Shown piece after piece: positions 1 through 8,418 of a stretch of 64,000 nt of DNA (the first letter of the stretch is position 1; the number at the start of each line of letters is the position of its first letter). Source of the stretch: Paenibacillus sp. NEAU-GSW1 (GTDB lineage Bacteria > Bacillota > Bacilli > Paenibacillales > Paenibacillaceae); contig NZ_WOVL01000028.1 of the NCBI RefSeq assembly GCF_009737085.1, positions 1 through 64,000 on the forward strand, given 5' to 3'. The notes below the pieces were generated by a model. The model did not search any database and was not told where the DNA came from. It worked only from the letters and a program-made list of their open reading frames with translations. The position numbers and the translations under genes were made by a program.

Positions 1-219
1 GAGCAATTAAAGAGCGAAGATGGACATGCCTTGTCGGTTCGACGCATGCACGAACCGGAAAGTGTGTTTGGCCAAATCAAAAATAACCGGGGATTCCGTA
101 GATTCCTGCTTCGAGGCTTACCGAAAGTTAGCCTCGAGGTCGGGTGGCTTTCGCTTGCCCATCATTTGCTGAAGAAAGCCACAAAGCATCAAAATCGAAA
201 AATAGTGTTGCAGGGATAG
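1..219 (+). pseudogene. IS1182-family transposase, C-terminal fragment
   Basis: The frame is open from base 1, so the gene is cut by the window edge. The visible 72 residues carry the C-terminal signature of IS1182-family DDE transposases (EPESVFGQIKNNRGFRRFLL, then GWLSLAHHLLKKA). The stop codon lies inside the stem of a terminator hairpin, and a terminal-repeat-like sequence follows near 295-310. A second, more decayed copy of the same 3' end lies at about 10400-10821. Whether the part outside the window is intact cannot be seen. Confidence 0.85.
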
Positions 220-238
220 CTCTCTGCAACACTATTTT
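199..238 (+). terminator. Hairpin terminator of IS1182 remnant
   Basis: A 15-bp stem, AAAATAGTGTTGCAG pairing with CTGCAACACTATTTT, spans the stop codon of the transposase fragment and ends in a T run. The homologous hairpin in the second copy is at 10716-10749. Confidence 0.7.
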
Positions 239-294
239 CATGAATACCGCTTCTTCAATTACTGATGCGAGCCGTTTTTTCAGCGAGCGAACCA

Positions 295-310
295 CTTTTG
301 GGACGGCCTC
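295..310 (+). repeat. Putative right terminal repeat of IS1182 copy 1
   Basis: CTTTTGGGACGGCCTC closes the region shared with the second IS1182 remnant, which has CTTTTGAGACGGCCCC at 10806-10821. Homology between the two copies stops here, which marks the right end of the element. No matching left end is inside the window. Confidence 0.55.
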
Positions 311-311
311 T

Positions 312-575
312 TTATTTGAGCATTAATTCTTCGGCGGTTTCCTCCAGCACATCGCCGATTTTTCGATTATGGATGACAAGATCGATGTATATGTCTAAAG
401 GAGTTGGATCGTGATTGATGATGACGAGCCTAGCGCCTTGCTCTTTGGCGGATAGTATAAAGCCGCCGCAATCGCAATACCAGTCGCGGCCGAAATAACG
501 GTCTGTAGAATAGACGATTCCGCAAACGTTGCAATACAATCGACGGATTGTGCTGTGAAGCGGATGAGACGGCAT
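312..575 (-). pseudogene. Sirtuin (NAD-dependent deacetylase) remnant with internal deletion
   Basis: The 87-residue frame joins two separate parts of a sirtuin. LHSTIRRLYCNVCG with a following CDCGG is the zinc-ribbon region. AKEQGARLVIINHDPTPLD...ADLVIH-type sequence is the C-terminal NAD-binding end. About 60-70 residues that normally lie between them, including the VVGTSL segment, are missing, as is the whole N-terminal Rossmann half. It cannot be an active deacylase. Its upstream edge is fused out of frame to a WYL regulator fragment, so a deletion probably created the junction next to the IS1182 end. Confidence 0.7.
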
Positions 576-792
576 TTATTAACATACGAAGCTCGTGTAT
601 TTCGAATTTTCGATACAGATGGCGATAGCTGACGCTGTACCGTTTTCCGAGAGTCTCTTCAACAAGGAAGCCGCTCGAATTGAGCTCTTCAATCGCAGAA
701 CGGATTTTATTTTTTTGAGCGGTAAAGCCATATTTCAATTGCAATTGTTCGTTAAGCTCTTTGAGCGTGAACGCATGGTCTTCGTCGGTCAA
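574..792 (-). pseudogene. WYL-domain (YafY-like) transcription regulator, N-terminal fragment
   Basis: Residues following a TTG at 792 resemble the N-terminal helix-turn-helix of YafY/WYL regulators: FTLKELNEQLQLKYG, then KNKIRSAIEELNSSGF and the FEIHELRMLINAVSSA linker. Family similarity stops near base 575. Beyond that point the frame reads antisense-like sequence while a sirtuin remnant continues in another frame. The protein would lack the WYL ligand-sensing domain. I read it as a deletion product rather than a small functional regulator. Confidence 0.6.
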
Positions 793-892
793 TTATAAAA
801 TAATGATCTGAATTTAGTATATTCGCTTTCATCTAACGTGATAGAATAAAAATGGAATTTTACATAACCTATTTCGTTAAGGAGCAAAGGAC

Positions 893-1555
893 TTGAAATC
901 TCAATCAAAAATGAGCGTGGAATTAGGGCTGAGCGTTATATGCGCTGCAGCATTCGGCGCTGTTGCGGCGCTGATGAGCGCTAACCGGATAAGCGGTTTC
1001 GACCGCCGGCTTATCAATAGTTTGCAAGGAATGGAGTCCTCCCAATGGACTGCGGCCATGAAGGCTCTCGGTTCACTGGCGTCGGGCATTCCTGTTGCGG
1101 TCATTATAGCGGCAGTGCTGCTCGTTTTTCTTGTCACGAAGCGTTTTCGGCAGGCTGTGTTGTTTTTCACAGTGCTGGCCGGATCGCAAGCAATGAACAT
1201 GGCGCTGAAGGCAGGTTTTCAAAGAGAACGTCCTGACATTCACCGGATTATTGAAGAAACCGGCTATAGCTTTCCGAGCGGCACGGCGATGAGCGCGTTT
1301 GCGCTTTTTGCTGTTATGACCTTTCTTCTATGGAGAGCCATTCCTTCGCGTATTGGCAGGGGGCTGCTGCTGGCTTTATGCGTGTTGCTTATTGCATCGG
1401 TAGGCGCAAGCCGAGTTTATTTGGGCGTCCATTACCCTAGCGATATTATCGCGGGATACTTGGCAAGCGGGCTTTGGCTGGCCATTTGCATGTATGCGTA
1501 TAACCGCAGCTCGGCTCGCAAAGCTCATGATGCGGGCAAAGGCATAGTAGCATGA
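893..1555 (+). CDS. PAP2-family membrane phosphatase
   Basis: The product is a 220-residue polytopic protein of the type 2 phosphatidic acid phosphatase family, which dephosphorylates lipid phosphates or undecaprenyl pyrophosphate at the membrane. Motif 1 (KAGFQRERP, 106-114), motif 2 region (FPSG, 127-130) and motif 3 (SRVYLGVHYPSD, 173-184) are all seen. Motif 2 reads PSGT where PSGH is usual, so one catalytic histidine appears replaced; the motif 3 histidine is kept. Start is TTG at 893, 8 bases after TAAGGAG at 878-884. The gene is monocistronic, with a terminator at 1574-1613. Confidence 0.88.
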   Translation: MKSQSKMSVELGLSVICAAAFGAVAALMSANRISGFDRRLINSLQGMESSQWTAAMKALGSLASGIPVAVIIAAVLLVFLVTKRFRQAVLFFTVLAGSQAMNMALKAGFQRERPDIHRIIEETGYSFPSGTAMSAFALFAVMTFLLWRAIPSRIGRGLLLALCVLLIASVGASRVYLGVHYPSDIIAGYLASGLWLAICMYAYNRSSARKAHDAGKGIVA

Positions 1556-1573
1556 TTAGCTAAAATATCTTTT

Positions 1574-1613
1574 AAGCTGACGGAGGCAGAAGCCTCCGTC
1601 AGCTTTTTATTTT
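1574..1613 (+). terminator. Intrinsic terminator after PAP2 gene
   Basis: Perfect 14-bp stem AAGCTGACGGAGGC / GCCTCCGTCAGCTT with a four-base loop and a following T-rich run. Confidence 0.9.
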
Positions 1614-1732
1614 TCCTGCAACCCGGACTCTACTATTATCCGCTTTGATCTATCACATCCATTCTATCATCCGCATCTAATATACGATTAATAGAGAGAA
1701 ATTCCGTTTCGATTACGCAAAGGAGAGTGTGC

Positions 1733-2896
1733 ATGCAACCGAAGTACACGATGAACCTGGAGGACATTCCGGGGATAACGGAAGAGGAGAAGGCGGCCTT
1801 AAAGCAAGTGACCGAGAAATTCGTTTTTCGGCTCAACGATTACTATTTGAAGCTGATTGACTGGTCCGATCCGCAAGATCCGATCCGCAAGCTGGTCATT
1901 CCTAACGCTAGCGAGCTTCAGGAATATGGACGATGGGACGCTTCCGACGAGGATACGAACTATGTCGTCAAAGGTTGCCAGCATAAGTACAGCTCGACAG
2001 CATTGCTGATCGTTTCCGAGGTTTGCGGAGCGTATTGCCGGTTTTGCTTTCGCAAAAGGCTGTTCCGGGCTGACGTTCACGAAGCGATGCCCGACGTTCA
2101 AGATGGAATCGATTATATTGCGCAAACGCCTGAAATAAACAATGTGCTCTTGACCGGCGGCGATCCGATCATATTAGCGAATCAGAAGCTGCGCGGTATT
2201 ATTACCGCATTAAGGGCAATCGACCATGTCAAAATCATTCGAATCGGTTCTAAGATGCCCGTATTTAGCCCAATGCGGATTTATGAGGATGAAGAGTTTC
2301 TCAATATTATTCGCCAATATTCCACCGAAGAGAAGCGCATTTATATTATGGCTCATGTCAATCACCCTCGGGAAATTACAGAGGAAACGAAAAAATGTTT
2401 TAAAGCTCTGCATGACGCAGGCGCGATTGTCGTTAATCAGACGCCGGTGCTTAGAGGCATAAATGATGATCCTGCGGTGCTTGGGGAGCTGCTGGATAAG
2501 CTGTCTTGGGCTGGCGTGACGCCTTACTATTTCTTCATTAACAGGCCGGTAGCAGGAAACAGCGGCTTTGTTCTTCCACTGGAGGAAGTCTATCGAATCG
2601 TCGAGGGAGCGAAAGCCAGAACTTCCGGTCTCGGCAAAAGGGTGCGTTTGTGCATGAGCCATACGTCCGGAAAAATTGAAATATTAGCGATCGACAACGG
2701 TACAGCCTATTTGAAATACCATCAGTCCCGAGAAGGCAATTACGGTCGAATTATGATACTGGATTGCCCGAAGGAAGCGACTTGGTTTGACGAGCTTCCT
2801 GGCAATGAACAGCATTGGAGCAAGCCAAGCAAGAAAACCGATAAAGTCGTTTCTGTAAATCAAATGTCTGATATGCCGCAAAAGAGAAAAAAATAA
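1733..2896 (+). CDS. KamA-family radical SAM aminomutase-like protein
   Basis: The 387-residue protein matches the lysine 2,3-aminomutase (KamA/TIGR00238) family. The radical SAM cluster motif is CGAYCRFC (Cys98, 102, 105), followed by LLTGGDP. KamA itself binds PLP through the lysine of PGGGGK. Here the equivalent stretch is HTSGK (Lys314), and by hand alignment the aspartate that grips the lysine substrate is Cys307. So it is probably PLP-dependent but may not act on lysine. ATG 1733 was chosen because AAGGAG at 1720-1725 fits it better than GTG 1727. It is the first gene of the phosphonate operon, 21 bases before the next gene. Confidence 0.85.
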   Translation: MQPKYTMNLEDIPGITEEEKAALKQVTEKFVFRLNDYYLKLIDWSDPQDPIRKLVIPNASELQEYGRWDASDEDTNYVVKGCQHKYSSTALLIVSEVCGAYCRFCFRKRLFRADVHEAMPDVQDGIDYIAQTPEINNVLLTGGDPIILANQKLRGIITALRAIDHVKIIRIGSKMPVFSPMRIYEDEEFLNIIRQYSTEEKRIYIMAHVNHPREITEETKKCFKALHDAGAIVVNQTPVLRGINDDPAVLGELLDKLSWAGVTPYYFFINRPVAGNSGFVLPLEEVYRIVEGAKARTSGLGKRVRLCMSHTSGKIEILAIDNGTAYLKYHQSREGNYGRIMILDCPKEATWFDELPGNEQHWSKPSKKTDKVVSVNQMSDMPQKRKK

Positions 2897-2917
2897 TACG
2901 TTCGAGGTGAACTACGG

Positions 2918-4390
2918 TTGGATCAAACGAAAACATCCGCTAACAATAAGCCTCTAACGGTTGGGGTTTTGCTGACCCGTAACCTGATTCGAAAAACCTT
3001 CCTGTCTCAGGATTCAATTTACCGAATCAAGGAGCTCGTAGAAGCGAATAAAATTTCCAAAACAAATCTTATTTTTTTCTCTAGGGGCGACATCGACTTT
3101 ACGAATCGAAAAGTTCTTGGCGCTTATTATGACTACAGCACTTGCAAGTGGGCGTTCAAATCTTTTCCTTTGCCGGATGTCCTATATGTGCGAGGCGGCT
3201 CCGCCAAACGCGTTCGAAAGCTTATTTCCCGATTGGACAGCATGGGCTTAAAAAGAATTAATCCGATCGTTGCTTTCAATAAAGGCAAACTGTTTCAGAT
3301 GCTAAGTGAGGACGATAATGTAAATCAGTACTTGCCTGCGACCGAGAGCGTCGAGAATATGAGCGAAATCCGAATGATGATCCAGAAGCTTGGGACCGTC
3401 TATATTAAAGCGCGCCGGGGACGGAAAGGCATGCAAGTGATGCGCGTTGAAAAACTGTCTTCCACCGGTTATCTGTACAGCTATTCGATCCTTGGCAAGC
3501 TGGTTCGGAAAAGAGTCAACAGCATGGCAGGCTTGGAACTCGCTATCAGCCGTTTTTTTGGCAAGAATAAAGTCATCGTTCAGAAGGCAATCGATTTGGC
3601 GAGGGTTGACAATGACCGTCTATGCGATTTCCGGGCAGAGGTTCAGCGCAATAAATCCGGCGAAATCGAAATCGTCGGCATATGCATTCGCGTCGGTCAA
3701 AGCAATTCCCCGATAACGACGCATGCCAATGCTTATAAATACGACACGTATTTAAAAGAGTTATTTCCCTCTTACAACCAGCAGAAGATTAACAGTTTAA
3801 AAGCGAAAATCCATTCGTTCTTATTGAAGGTCTACAATGGGGTCGAGCAAAGATACGGGAAGTTCGGAGAGATCGGCATCGATTTTGCCGTTGACCGCAG
3901 CGGCGAGATATGGTTGATCGAATGCAATGCACAGTCGGCAAAAGTGTCGCTTGGCAAGGCTTATGGCGATTATGCGCGAAGAGCGTATGTCAATCCGCTC
4001 GAATATGCCAAGTATATTACGGGATACAAAAGCAGCGGCTCATCCAACCGAAGCAGCGGCACGAGCAATACCGGCAAAGGAACGGCGAACCGAAGCAGCG
4101 GTACAGCGGATCGCAGCAAAGGCTCGGCGCATCAGAGCGGCGGGGCGAACAATGCTGGCAAAGGCTCGGGCAACCGCAGCGGCGGTGCGGCGAATCGCAG
4201 CAAAGGCTCGGCGCATCGGAGCGGCGGGGCGAACAATGCTGGCAAAGGCTCGGGCAACCACAGCGGCGGAGCGGTGAATCGCAGCAAAGGTTCGGCTCCA
4301 AGGGGCAGAGGCGCCGCCATTATTAGCAGCAGCGGCATTGTTAAACCAAAACAAAAGAAAGCAATGGCTTCCGGACGAAAATTACGTTAA
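2918..4390 (+). CDS. YheC/D-type ATP-grasp protein with C-terminal Gly/Ser/Asn repeat tail
   Basis: Residues 1 to about 365 resemble the YheC/YheD ATP-grasp family, known in Bacillus as spore-coat-associated proteins. [10 protein letters not shown] is a nucleotide-loop candidate, and [19 protein letters not shown] supplies metal ligands. ATP-grasp enzymes usually join a carboxylate to an amine via an acyl phosphate; the substrate here is unknown. From about residue 370 a 100-residue tail of G, S, N, R, K and A contains two near-identical 28-residue units (bases 4121-4204 and 4205-4288). The tail is not part of the family core and could anchor the protein in the coat. Start is TTG 2918 after GAGGTGA at 2904-2910. 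Confidence 0.8.
   Translation: MDQTKTSANNKPLTVGVLLTRNLIRKTFLSQDSIYRIKELVEANKISKTNLIFFSRGDIDFTNRKVLGAYYDYSTCKWAFKSFPLPDVLYVRGGSAKRVRKLISRLDSMGLKRINPIVAFNKGKLFQMLSEDDNVNQYLPATESVENMSEIRMMIQKLGTVYIKARRGRKGMQVMRVEKLSSTGYLYSYSILGKLVRKRVNSMAGLELAISRFFGKNKVIVQKAIDLARVDNDRLCDFRAEVQRNKSGEIEIVGICIRVGQSNSPITTHANAYKYDTYLKELFPSYNQQKINSLKAKIHSFLLKVYNGVEQRYGKFGEIGIDFAVDRSGEIWLIECNAQSAKVSLGKAYGDYARRAYVNPLEYAKYITGYKSSGSSNRSSGTSNTGKGTANRSSGTADRSKGSAHQSGGANNAGKGSGNRSGGAANRSKGSAHRSGGANNAGKGSGNHSGGAVNRSKGSAPRGRGAAIISSSGIVKPKQKKAMASGRKLR
4121..4288 (+). repeat. Two 84-bp in-frame tandem repeats in ATP-grasp tail
   Basis: Two adjacent 84-bp units differ at only a few bases and encode 28 residues each, beginning GSAHQSGG and GSAHRSGG. 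Shorter, more diverged units extend the pattern upstream to about 4030. Confidence 0.9.
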
Positions 4391-4401
4391 AGGGGACGGC
4401 T

Positions 4402-5286
4402 ATGTCAAAATCAACAAAACTGAAACAGATGATGAATTCCCTTGAGATGGAATTTTTAATGGAAGCGCACAATGGCCTGTCGGCCAAAATTGTTGAAGAA
4501 GCCGGATTTAAGGCAATTTGGGCAAGCGGTTTATCGATATCCGCCAGCCTCGGAGTCCGGGACAGCAATGAGGCGTCCTGGACGCAAGTGCTTGATGTCC
4601 TGGAGTTTATGTCGGATGCGACCTCGATCCCGATCCTGCTTGACGGCGATACAGGGTATGGCAACTTCAATAATGCACGGCGTCTGGTCAAGAAGCTGGA
4701 GCAAAGGCATATAGCGGGCGTTTGCATCGAGGATAAGCTTTATCCGAAAACAAACTCCTTTATTAAAGGAGAAAGTCAGCCGCTGGCTGATATCGATGAG
4801 TTTTGCGGGAAAATCAAAGCGATGCGAGATACGCAGACCGATGAGGAGTTCGTCATTGTGGCCAGAGTGGAAGCGTTTATTGCCGGATGGGGATTGCAGG
4901 AGGCTCTTAATCGGGCGGATGCGTACCGGCTTGCCGGAGCGGATGCCGTTCTTATCCACAGCAGCAAGCCGAATGTGGCGGAGATTGAATCTTTTATGAC
5001 AGAGTGGGGCAACAGACTACCGGTCGTCATCGTTCCAACCAAATATTATTCGACGCCAACCAAGAAGCTGAGGGAGCTGGGCATAAGCACTGTCATATGG
5101 GCGAATCACAATATGAGAGCCTCAATTGACGCCATGCAAAAAATAACGAAGCGAATCTATGAGGATGAGACGCTGCTTCATGTTGAACGTGGAATCGCCA
5201 GCGTAGATGAAGTGTTCAGGCTTCAAAATGCGGATGAGCTGCAGCAAGCGGAGCAAAAATATTTTCCTCATGCAAAAACGGAGTAG
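4402..5286 (+). CDS. pepM: Phosphoenolpyruvate phosphomutase
   Basis: The 294-residue protein of the isocitrate lyase/PEP mutase superfamily converts phosphoenolpyruvate to phosphonopyruvate, the step that makes the C-P bond. The diagnostic EDK-X5-NS motif is present as [10 protein letters not shown] (110-119). This distinguishes true mutases from the hydrolases and lyases of the superfamily. The Mg-binding DGDTGYG loop is at 81-87. The equilibrium of this reaction lies toward PEP, so a following decarboxylase is needed, and it is the next gene 11 bases downstream. ATG 4402 follows AAAGGGGA. Confidence 0.96.
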   Translation: MSKSTKLKQMMNSLEMEFLMEAHNGLSAKIVEEAGFKAIWASGLSISASLGVRDSNEASWTQVLDVLEFMSDATSIPILLDGDTGYGNFNNARRLVKKLEQRHIAGVCIEDKLYPKTNSFIKGESQPLADIDEFCGKIKAMRDTQTDEEFVIVARVEAFIAGWGLQEALNRADAYRLAGADAVLIHSSKPNVAEIESFMTEWGNRLPVVIVPTKYYSTPTKKLRELGISTVIWANHNMRASIDAMQKITKRIYEDETLLHVERGIASVDEVFRLQNADELQQAEQKYFPHAKTE

Positions 5287-5297
5287 GGGATTGGCCC

Positions 5298-6461
5298 ATG
5301 TTAAATACGAATATGATCGGCGCGGAGCTGAAAAATCTTGGCTTCCAGTTTTATGCGGGAGTTCCATGCTCCTTTTTGAAAGATTTGATTAATTATGCGA
5401 TTAATGAATGCGAATATGTAGCGGCGGCTAATGAAGGAGACGCTGTCGCCATCGCTTCGGGCGCTTCCCTAGCCGGCCGCAAAGCGGTTGTTCTGATGCA
5501 GAACTCCGGATTGACGAACGCCGTCTCGCCGCTTGTGTCGTTAAACTATCCGTTTCAAATTCCGGTGCTTGGATTTGTCAGCCTGCGCGGTGAGCCCGGC
5601 ATTCCCGACGAGCCGCAGCACGAGCTGATGGGGAGAATGACAGTGGAACTGCTTTCGCTGATGGAAGTGGAGTGGGCGTATTTATCGCCCGATAGCGAAG
5701 AGGCAAGACGCCAGCTGCTGCTTGCAGCCGATTATATCGCTCATGACAAGCCGTTTTTTTTCGTCGTCCGTAAAGGAACCTTTGAAAAGGAAAAGCTGCA
5801 AAAACAAAGCTTATCTGCGAGTAAAAATAGGGTAAAAAAAAGCAAACAAGCGGCCGATGAGCTTCCTTCCCGCCAGCAAGCGCTTAAGGTAATCAACTCG
5901 CTTAAAGACAGCAGCGTCGTACAGCTAGCCACGACGGGCAAAACAGGACGCCAGCTTTATGAGATCGAAGACGCCGTCAATAACTTGTATATGGTCGGTT
6001 CGATGGGCTGCGTCAGCTCGCTTGCTTTAGGTATTGCGTTATGTCAACCCGACTACAAGATCGTTGCAGTGGACGGCGACGGCTCGCTCTTGATGCGGAT
6101 GGGCAGCTTGGCGACGAATAGCTGTTATAATCCGCGGAATCTGCTTCATGTTGTACTCGATAACAACGCTCACGATTCGACCGGGGGGCAAAGCACGGTC
6201 TCTCATAACGTCGATTTTGTCGAGATTGCCGCTTCTTGCGGATATGAGAATGCCATCTACATTCACAGTTTGTCCGAGCTTTCGCAAGCGATCGCGCAGT
6301 GGAAGCAGACGAAAGGGCTGACCTTTTTGTGTATGAAAATAGCGAAGGGCTCCGGCGATGAGCCCGGCCGACCGCAGATGAAGCCTTTTCAGGTAAAGGA
6401 ACGGCTGGAAAGCTTTTTGCAGGGCAGCTTATCCGGGTCTAGAATGATGAAGGGGGAATGA
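5298..6461 (+). CDS. ppd: Phosphonopyruvate decarboxylase
   Basis: The 387-residue thiamine-diphosphate enzyme makes phosphonoacetaldehyde from phosphonopyruvate and so drives C-P bond formation. The N-terminal part carries NEGDAV (Glu46, the ThDP-activating glutamate) and a typical MQNSGLTNAVSPLVSL segment. The C-terminal half carries the cofactor motif from GDGS to NN (VDGDGSLLMRMG to VVLDNN). Length is normal for single-chain Ppd. The stop overlaps the start of the transaminase (ATGA at 6458-6461), pointing to translational coupling. Confidence 0.95.
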   Translation: MLNTNMIGAELKNLGFQFYAGVPCSFLKDLINYAINECEYVAAANEGDAVAIASGASLAGRKAVVLMQNSGLTNAVSPLVSLNYPFQIPVLGFVSLRGEPGIPDEPQHELMGRMTVELLSLMEVEWAYLSPDSEEARRQLLLAADYIAHDKPFFFVVRKGTFEKEKLQKQSLSASKNRVKKSKQAADELPSRQQALKVINSLKDSSVVQLATTGKTGRQLYEIEDAVNNLYMVGSMGCVSSLALGIALCQPDYKIVAVDGDGSLLMRMGSLATNSCYNPRNLLHVVLDNNAHDSTGGQSTVSHNVDFVEIAASCGYENAIYIHSLSELSQAIAQWKQTKGLTFLCMKIAKGSGDEPGRPQMKPFQVKERLESFLQGSLSGSRMMKGE

Positions 6462-7585
6462 TCCCGTTGCAACGCAATGTGCTATTAACCCCTGGTCCGG
6501 CGACTACGACGGATACGGTCAAATGGGCACAGGTTGTGCCGGATATTTGTCCGAGAGAGGAACATTTCGGAAACCTGATGGATGAAGTTTCTCTCGAATT
6601 GACGAAGCTTGTAGCGGACCCGTTGGAATATGCGACCGTCCTGTTTTGCGGTTCCGGCACAGCAGCGGTAGAGGCGATTATCAGTTCGGTCACAGGACCG
6701 GACGATACGCTTCTCATCGTCAATAACGGTGCGTACGGCAAACGAATGTGCGAGATCGCCGCGGCTTACGGCCTGCAAACCGTCGAGTTTAGAAGCGCCC
6801 CGCAACTCCCCCTCGATATGACCTCCTTGGAACAGTGTATTCGAAGCAGCGAACGGCCGATTACAAAACTGGCTGTCGTGCATCACGAGACCACCACCGG
6901 ATTGTTGAATGATATTGAAGCTATTGGCCGACTATGCGGCAATGAAATCGACATGATCGTCGATGCGATGAGCTCATTTGCTGCTGTACCGATCCGTATG
7001 AAAGAAATGAATATCCGCTATTTAGCGGCAAGCTCCAACAAGTGTCTCCAAAGCACCGCCGGAATCTCTTTCGCAGTTGCTGATAAAAGCAGGCTGGATT
7101 CGCCTCCGCCTCGCAGGGCAAGCAATTATTATTTGAATCTGCATGCCCAGTACAGTTATTTCCTTCTGCATCGCCAGATGCGATTCACTCCTCCTGTACA
7201 AACGATGTATGCACTTAAGCAAGCGATTGACGAGCTGAAGCGGGAGGGGATGACAGAGCGATACGCCAGATACGTTAAATGCTGGGACATATTAATTGCC
7301 GGTCTCAATCGGCTAGGGCTATCTTTTATCGGATCGGAAGAGGGTCATTCCAAAATGGTGACGTCCATTATCGAGCCGGACCTGCCGGGCTACGACTTTT
7401 ATGAGCTTCATGATTTCTTATTCAGCAATGGCTTTACGATATATCCCGGCAAAATTAAAGAGCTGAGCACGTTCCGAATCGCTAATATTGGCGACATTTC
7501 CTGCAAAGATATCGAGGAGCTGTTGACGCTGCTGGGGCATTACTTTAATCGCCTGCACGGAAGGGGAGTGACGAATGACGACTAG
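6458..7585 (+). CDS. phnW: 2-aminoethylphosphonate-pyruvate transaminase
   Basis: The 375-residue fold-type I PLP enzyme interconverts phosphonoacetaldehyde plus alanine with 2-aminoethylphosphonate plus pyruvate. N-terminal LLTPGPATTTDTVK, HHETTTGLLN and the PLP lysine in ASSNK (Lys195) match PhnW. In degradative loci phnW sits with phnX (phosphonatase). Here it follows PEP mutase and decarboxylase and no phnX is in the window, so the direction is biosynthetic. Start ATG 6458 overlaps the previous stop, and its own end overlaps the next gene by 11 bases. Confidence 0.94.
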   Translation: MIPLQRNVLLTPGPATTTDTVKWAQVVPDICPREEHFGNLMDEVSLELTKLVADPLEYATVLFCGSGTAAVEAIISSVTGPDDTLLIVNNGAYGKRMCEIAAAYGLQTVEFRSAPQLPLDMTSLEQCIRSSERPITKLAVVHHETTTGLLNDIEAIGRLCGNEIDMIVDAMSSFAAVPIRMKEMNIRYLAASSNKCLQSTAGISFAVADKSRLDSPPPRRASNYYLNLHAQYSYFLLHRQMRFTPPVQTMYALKQAIDELKREGMTERYARYVKCWDILIAGLNRLGLSFIGSEEGHSKMVTSIIEPDLPGYDFYELHDFLFSNGFTIYPGKIKELSTFRIANIGDISCKDIEELLTLLGHYFNRLHGRGVTNDD

Positions 7586-8381
7586 CGAAAGCGGCCAAAA
7601 AAGCAGCGATTCAGCTAAGAACAGCAACTTAACAAAGAAGGGCAAATGGAATAAATACAAAGTGATGAGAGGCCATGACGAATTAAAAACCCATGTCCCG
7701 AAAACGAAAAAGCTAAGCGAGATTAATTTGTGGAAGCTGGTTGCCCAATACGGCGATGTCGTGGTCAAGCCGAGCAATGGAAGAAGGGGTTACGGGGTCA
7801 TTCGGATTAAGGCGTTAGCATCCAGTCTATTTGAACTGCACCATGAGAATAAGAAAGTGACCGTGAATAGCAAGAAACAAGCCATCGAGTATATTAAAGC
7901 GAAGATTAGCGCGAGCAGATTTAGCTATGACAACTATATCGTTCAGTATCGTATTCCGCTTGCAACCGTCGGTACTCGCCCCTTCGATATGAGAGTTGTT
8001 GTGCAGCGCAGACAGTTGACCGACCAATGGGAAGTTACCGGCATTGTCGCGAAGGTGGCGGGCAAAGGCTATATCGTTACGAATATTAAAAGAAGCTCTG
8101 GCAAGGTGCTGCCTATTCAAAAAGCGATCAGAAAATCGGTATTAAAAGATTTATCCTCAAGTCTAATAAACGAAATTTCTTATGTTGCTTTAATGTCTGC
8201 CAACCGGTTAAGCAGCAATCCCGATTACGCCGAGCAGCTTATATTTGGCTTTGATATGGGGCTGGATCAGAATGGGCATGTATGGGTCATTGAAGCCAAT
8301 CTCACCCCCATGCTTTCGCATTTCAAGAAACTGTCGGATAAGTCTATTTACCGGAAAATTATCGATTACAAAAAGGGATGA
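7575..8381 (+). CDS. YheC/D-type ATP-grasp protein
   Basis: The 268-residue ATP-grasp protein is close to the minus-strand paralogue at 8419-9156 and lacks the repeat tail of the first ATP-grasp gene. Seen are VVKPSNGRRGYGV (ATP-loop region), FDMRVVVQR and the metal-binding FGFDMGLDQNGHVWVIEAN near the C-terminus. It overlaps phnW by 11 bases, so it belongs to the phosphonate operon. A plausible but unproven role is ligation of an aminoethylphosphonate-containing substrate. ATG 7575 has AAGGGGAG at 7561-7568. Confidence 0.85.
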   Translation: MTTSESGQKSSDSAKNSNLTKKGKWNKYKVMRGHDELKTHVPKTKKLSEINLWKLVAQYGDVVVKPSNGRRGYGVIRIKALASSLFELHHENKKVTVNSKKQAIEYIKAKISASRFSYDNYIVQYRIPLATVGTRPFDMRVVVQRRQLTDQWEVTGIVAKVAGKGYIVTNIKRSSGKVLPIQKAIRKSVLKDLSSSLINEISYVALMSANRLSSNPDYAEQLIFGFDMGLDQNGHVWVIEANLTPMLSHFKKLSDKSIYRKIIDYKKG

Positions 8382-8394
8382 GCCTGCCAGCCTT

Positions 8395-8414
8395 GCTTCG
8401 GTTATCGCCGAAGC
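8395..8414. terminator. Short hairpin between convergent ATP-grasp genes
   Basis: GCTTCGG pairs with CCGAAGC around a short loop between the two convergent stops; CTGTTTTT follows on the plus strand after a gap. It is a weak, possibly bidirectional terminator. Confidence 0.45.
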
Positions 8415-8418
8415 GGGG

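Noticed and set aside
4040-4354. Overlapping open frames on both strands in the 84-bp repeat region
   Set aside because: The GC-rich repeats keep several frames open; only the frame continuous with the ATP-grasp domain has a start and context.
6458-7585. Phosphonate degradation locus because of phnW
   Set aside because: PEP mutase and phosphonopyruvate decarboxylase precede phnW and no phosphonatase (phnX) or C-P lyase gene is in the window, so the direction is biosynthetic.
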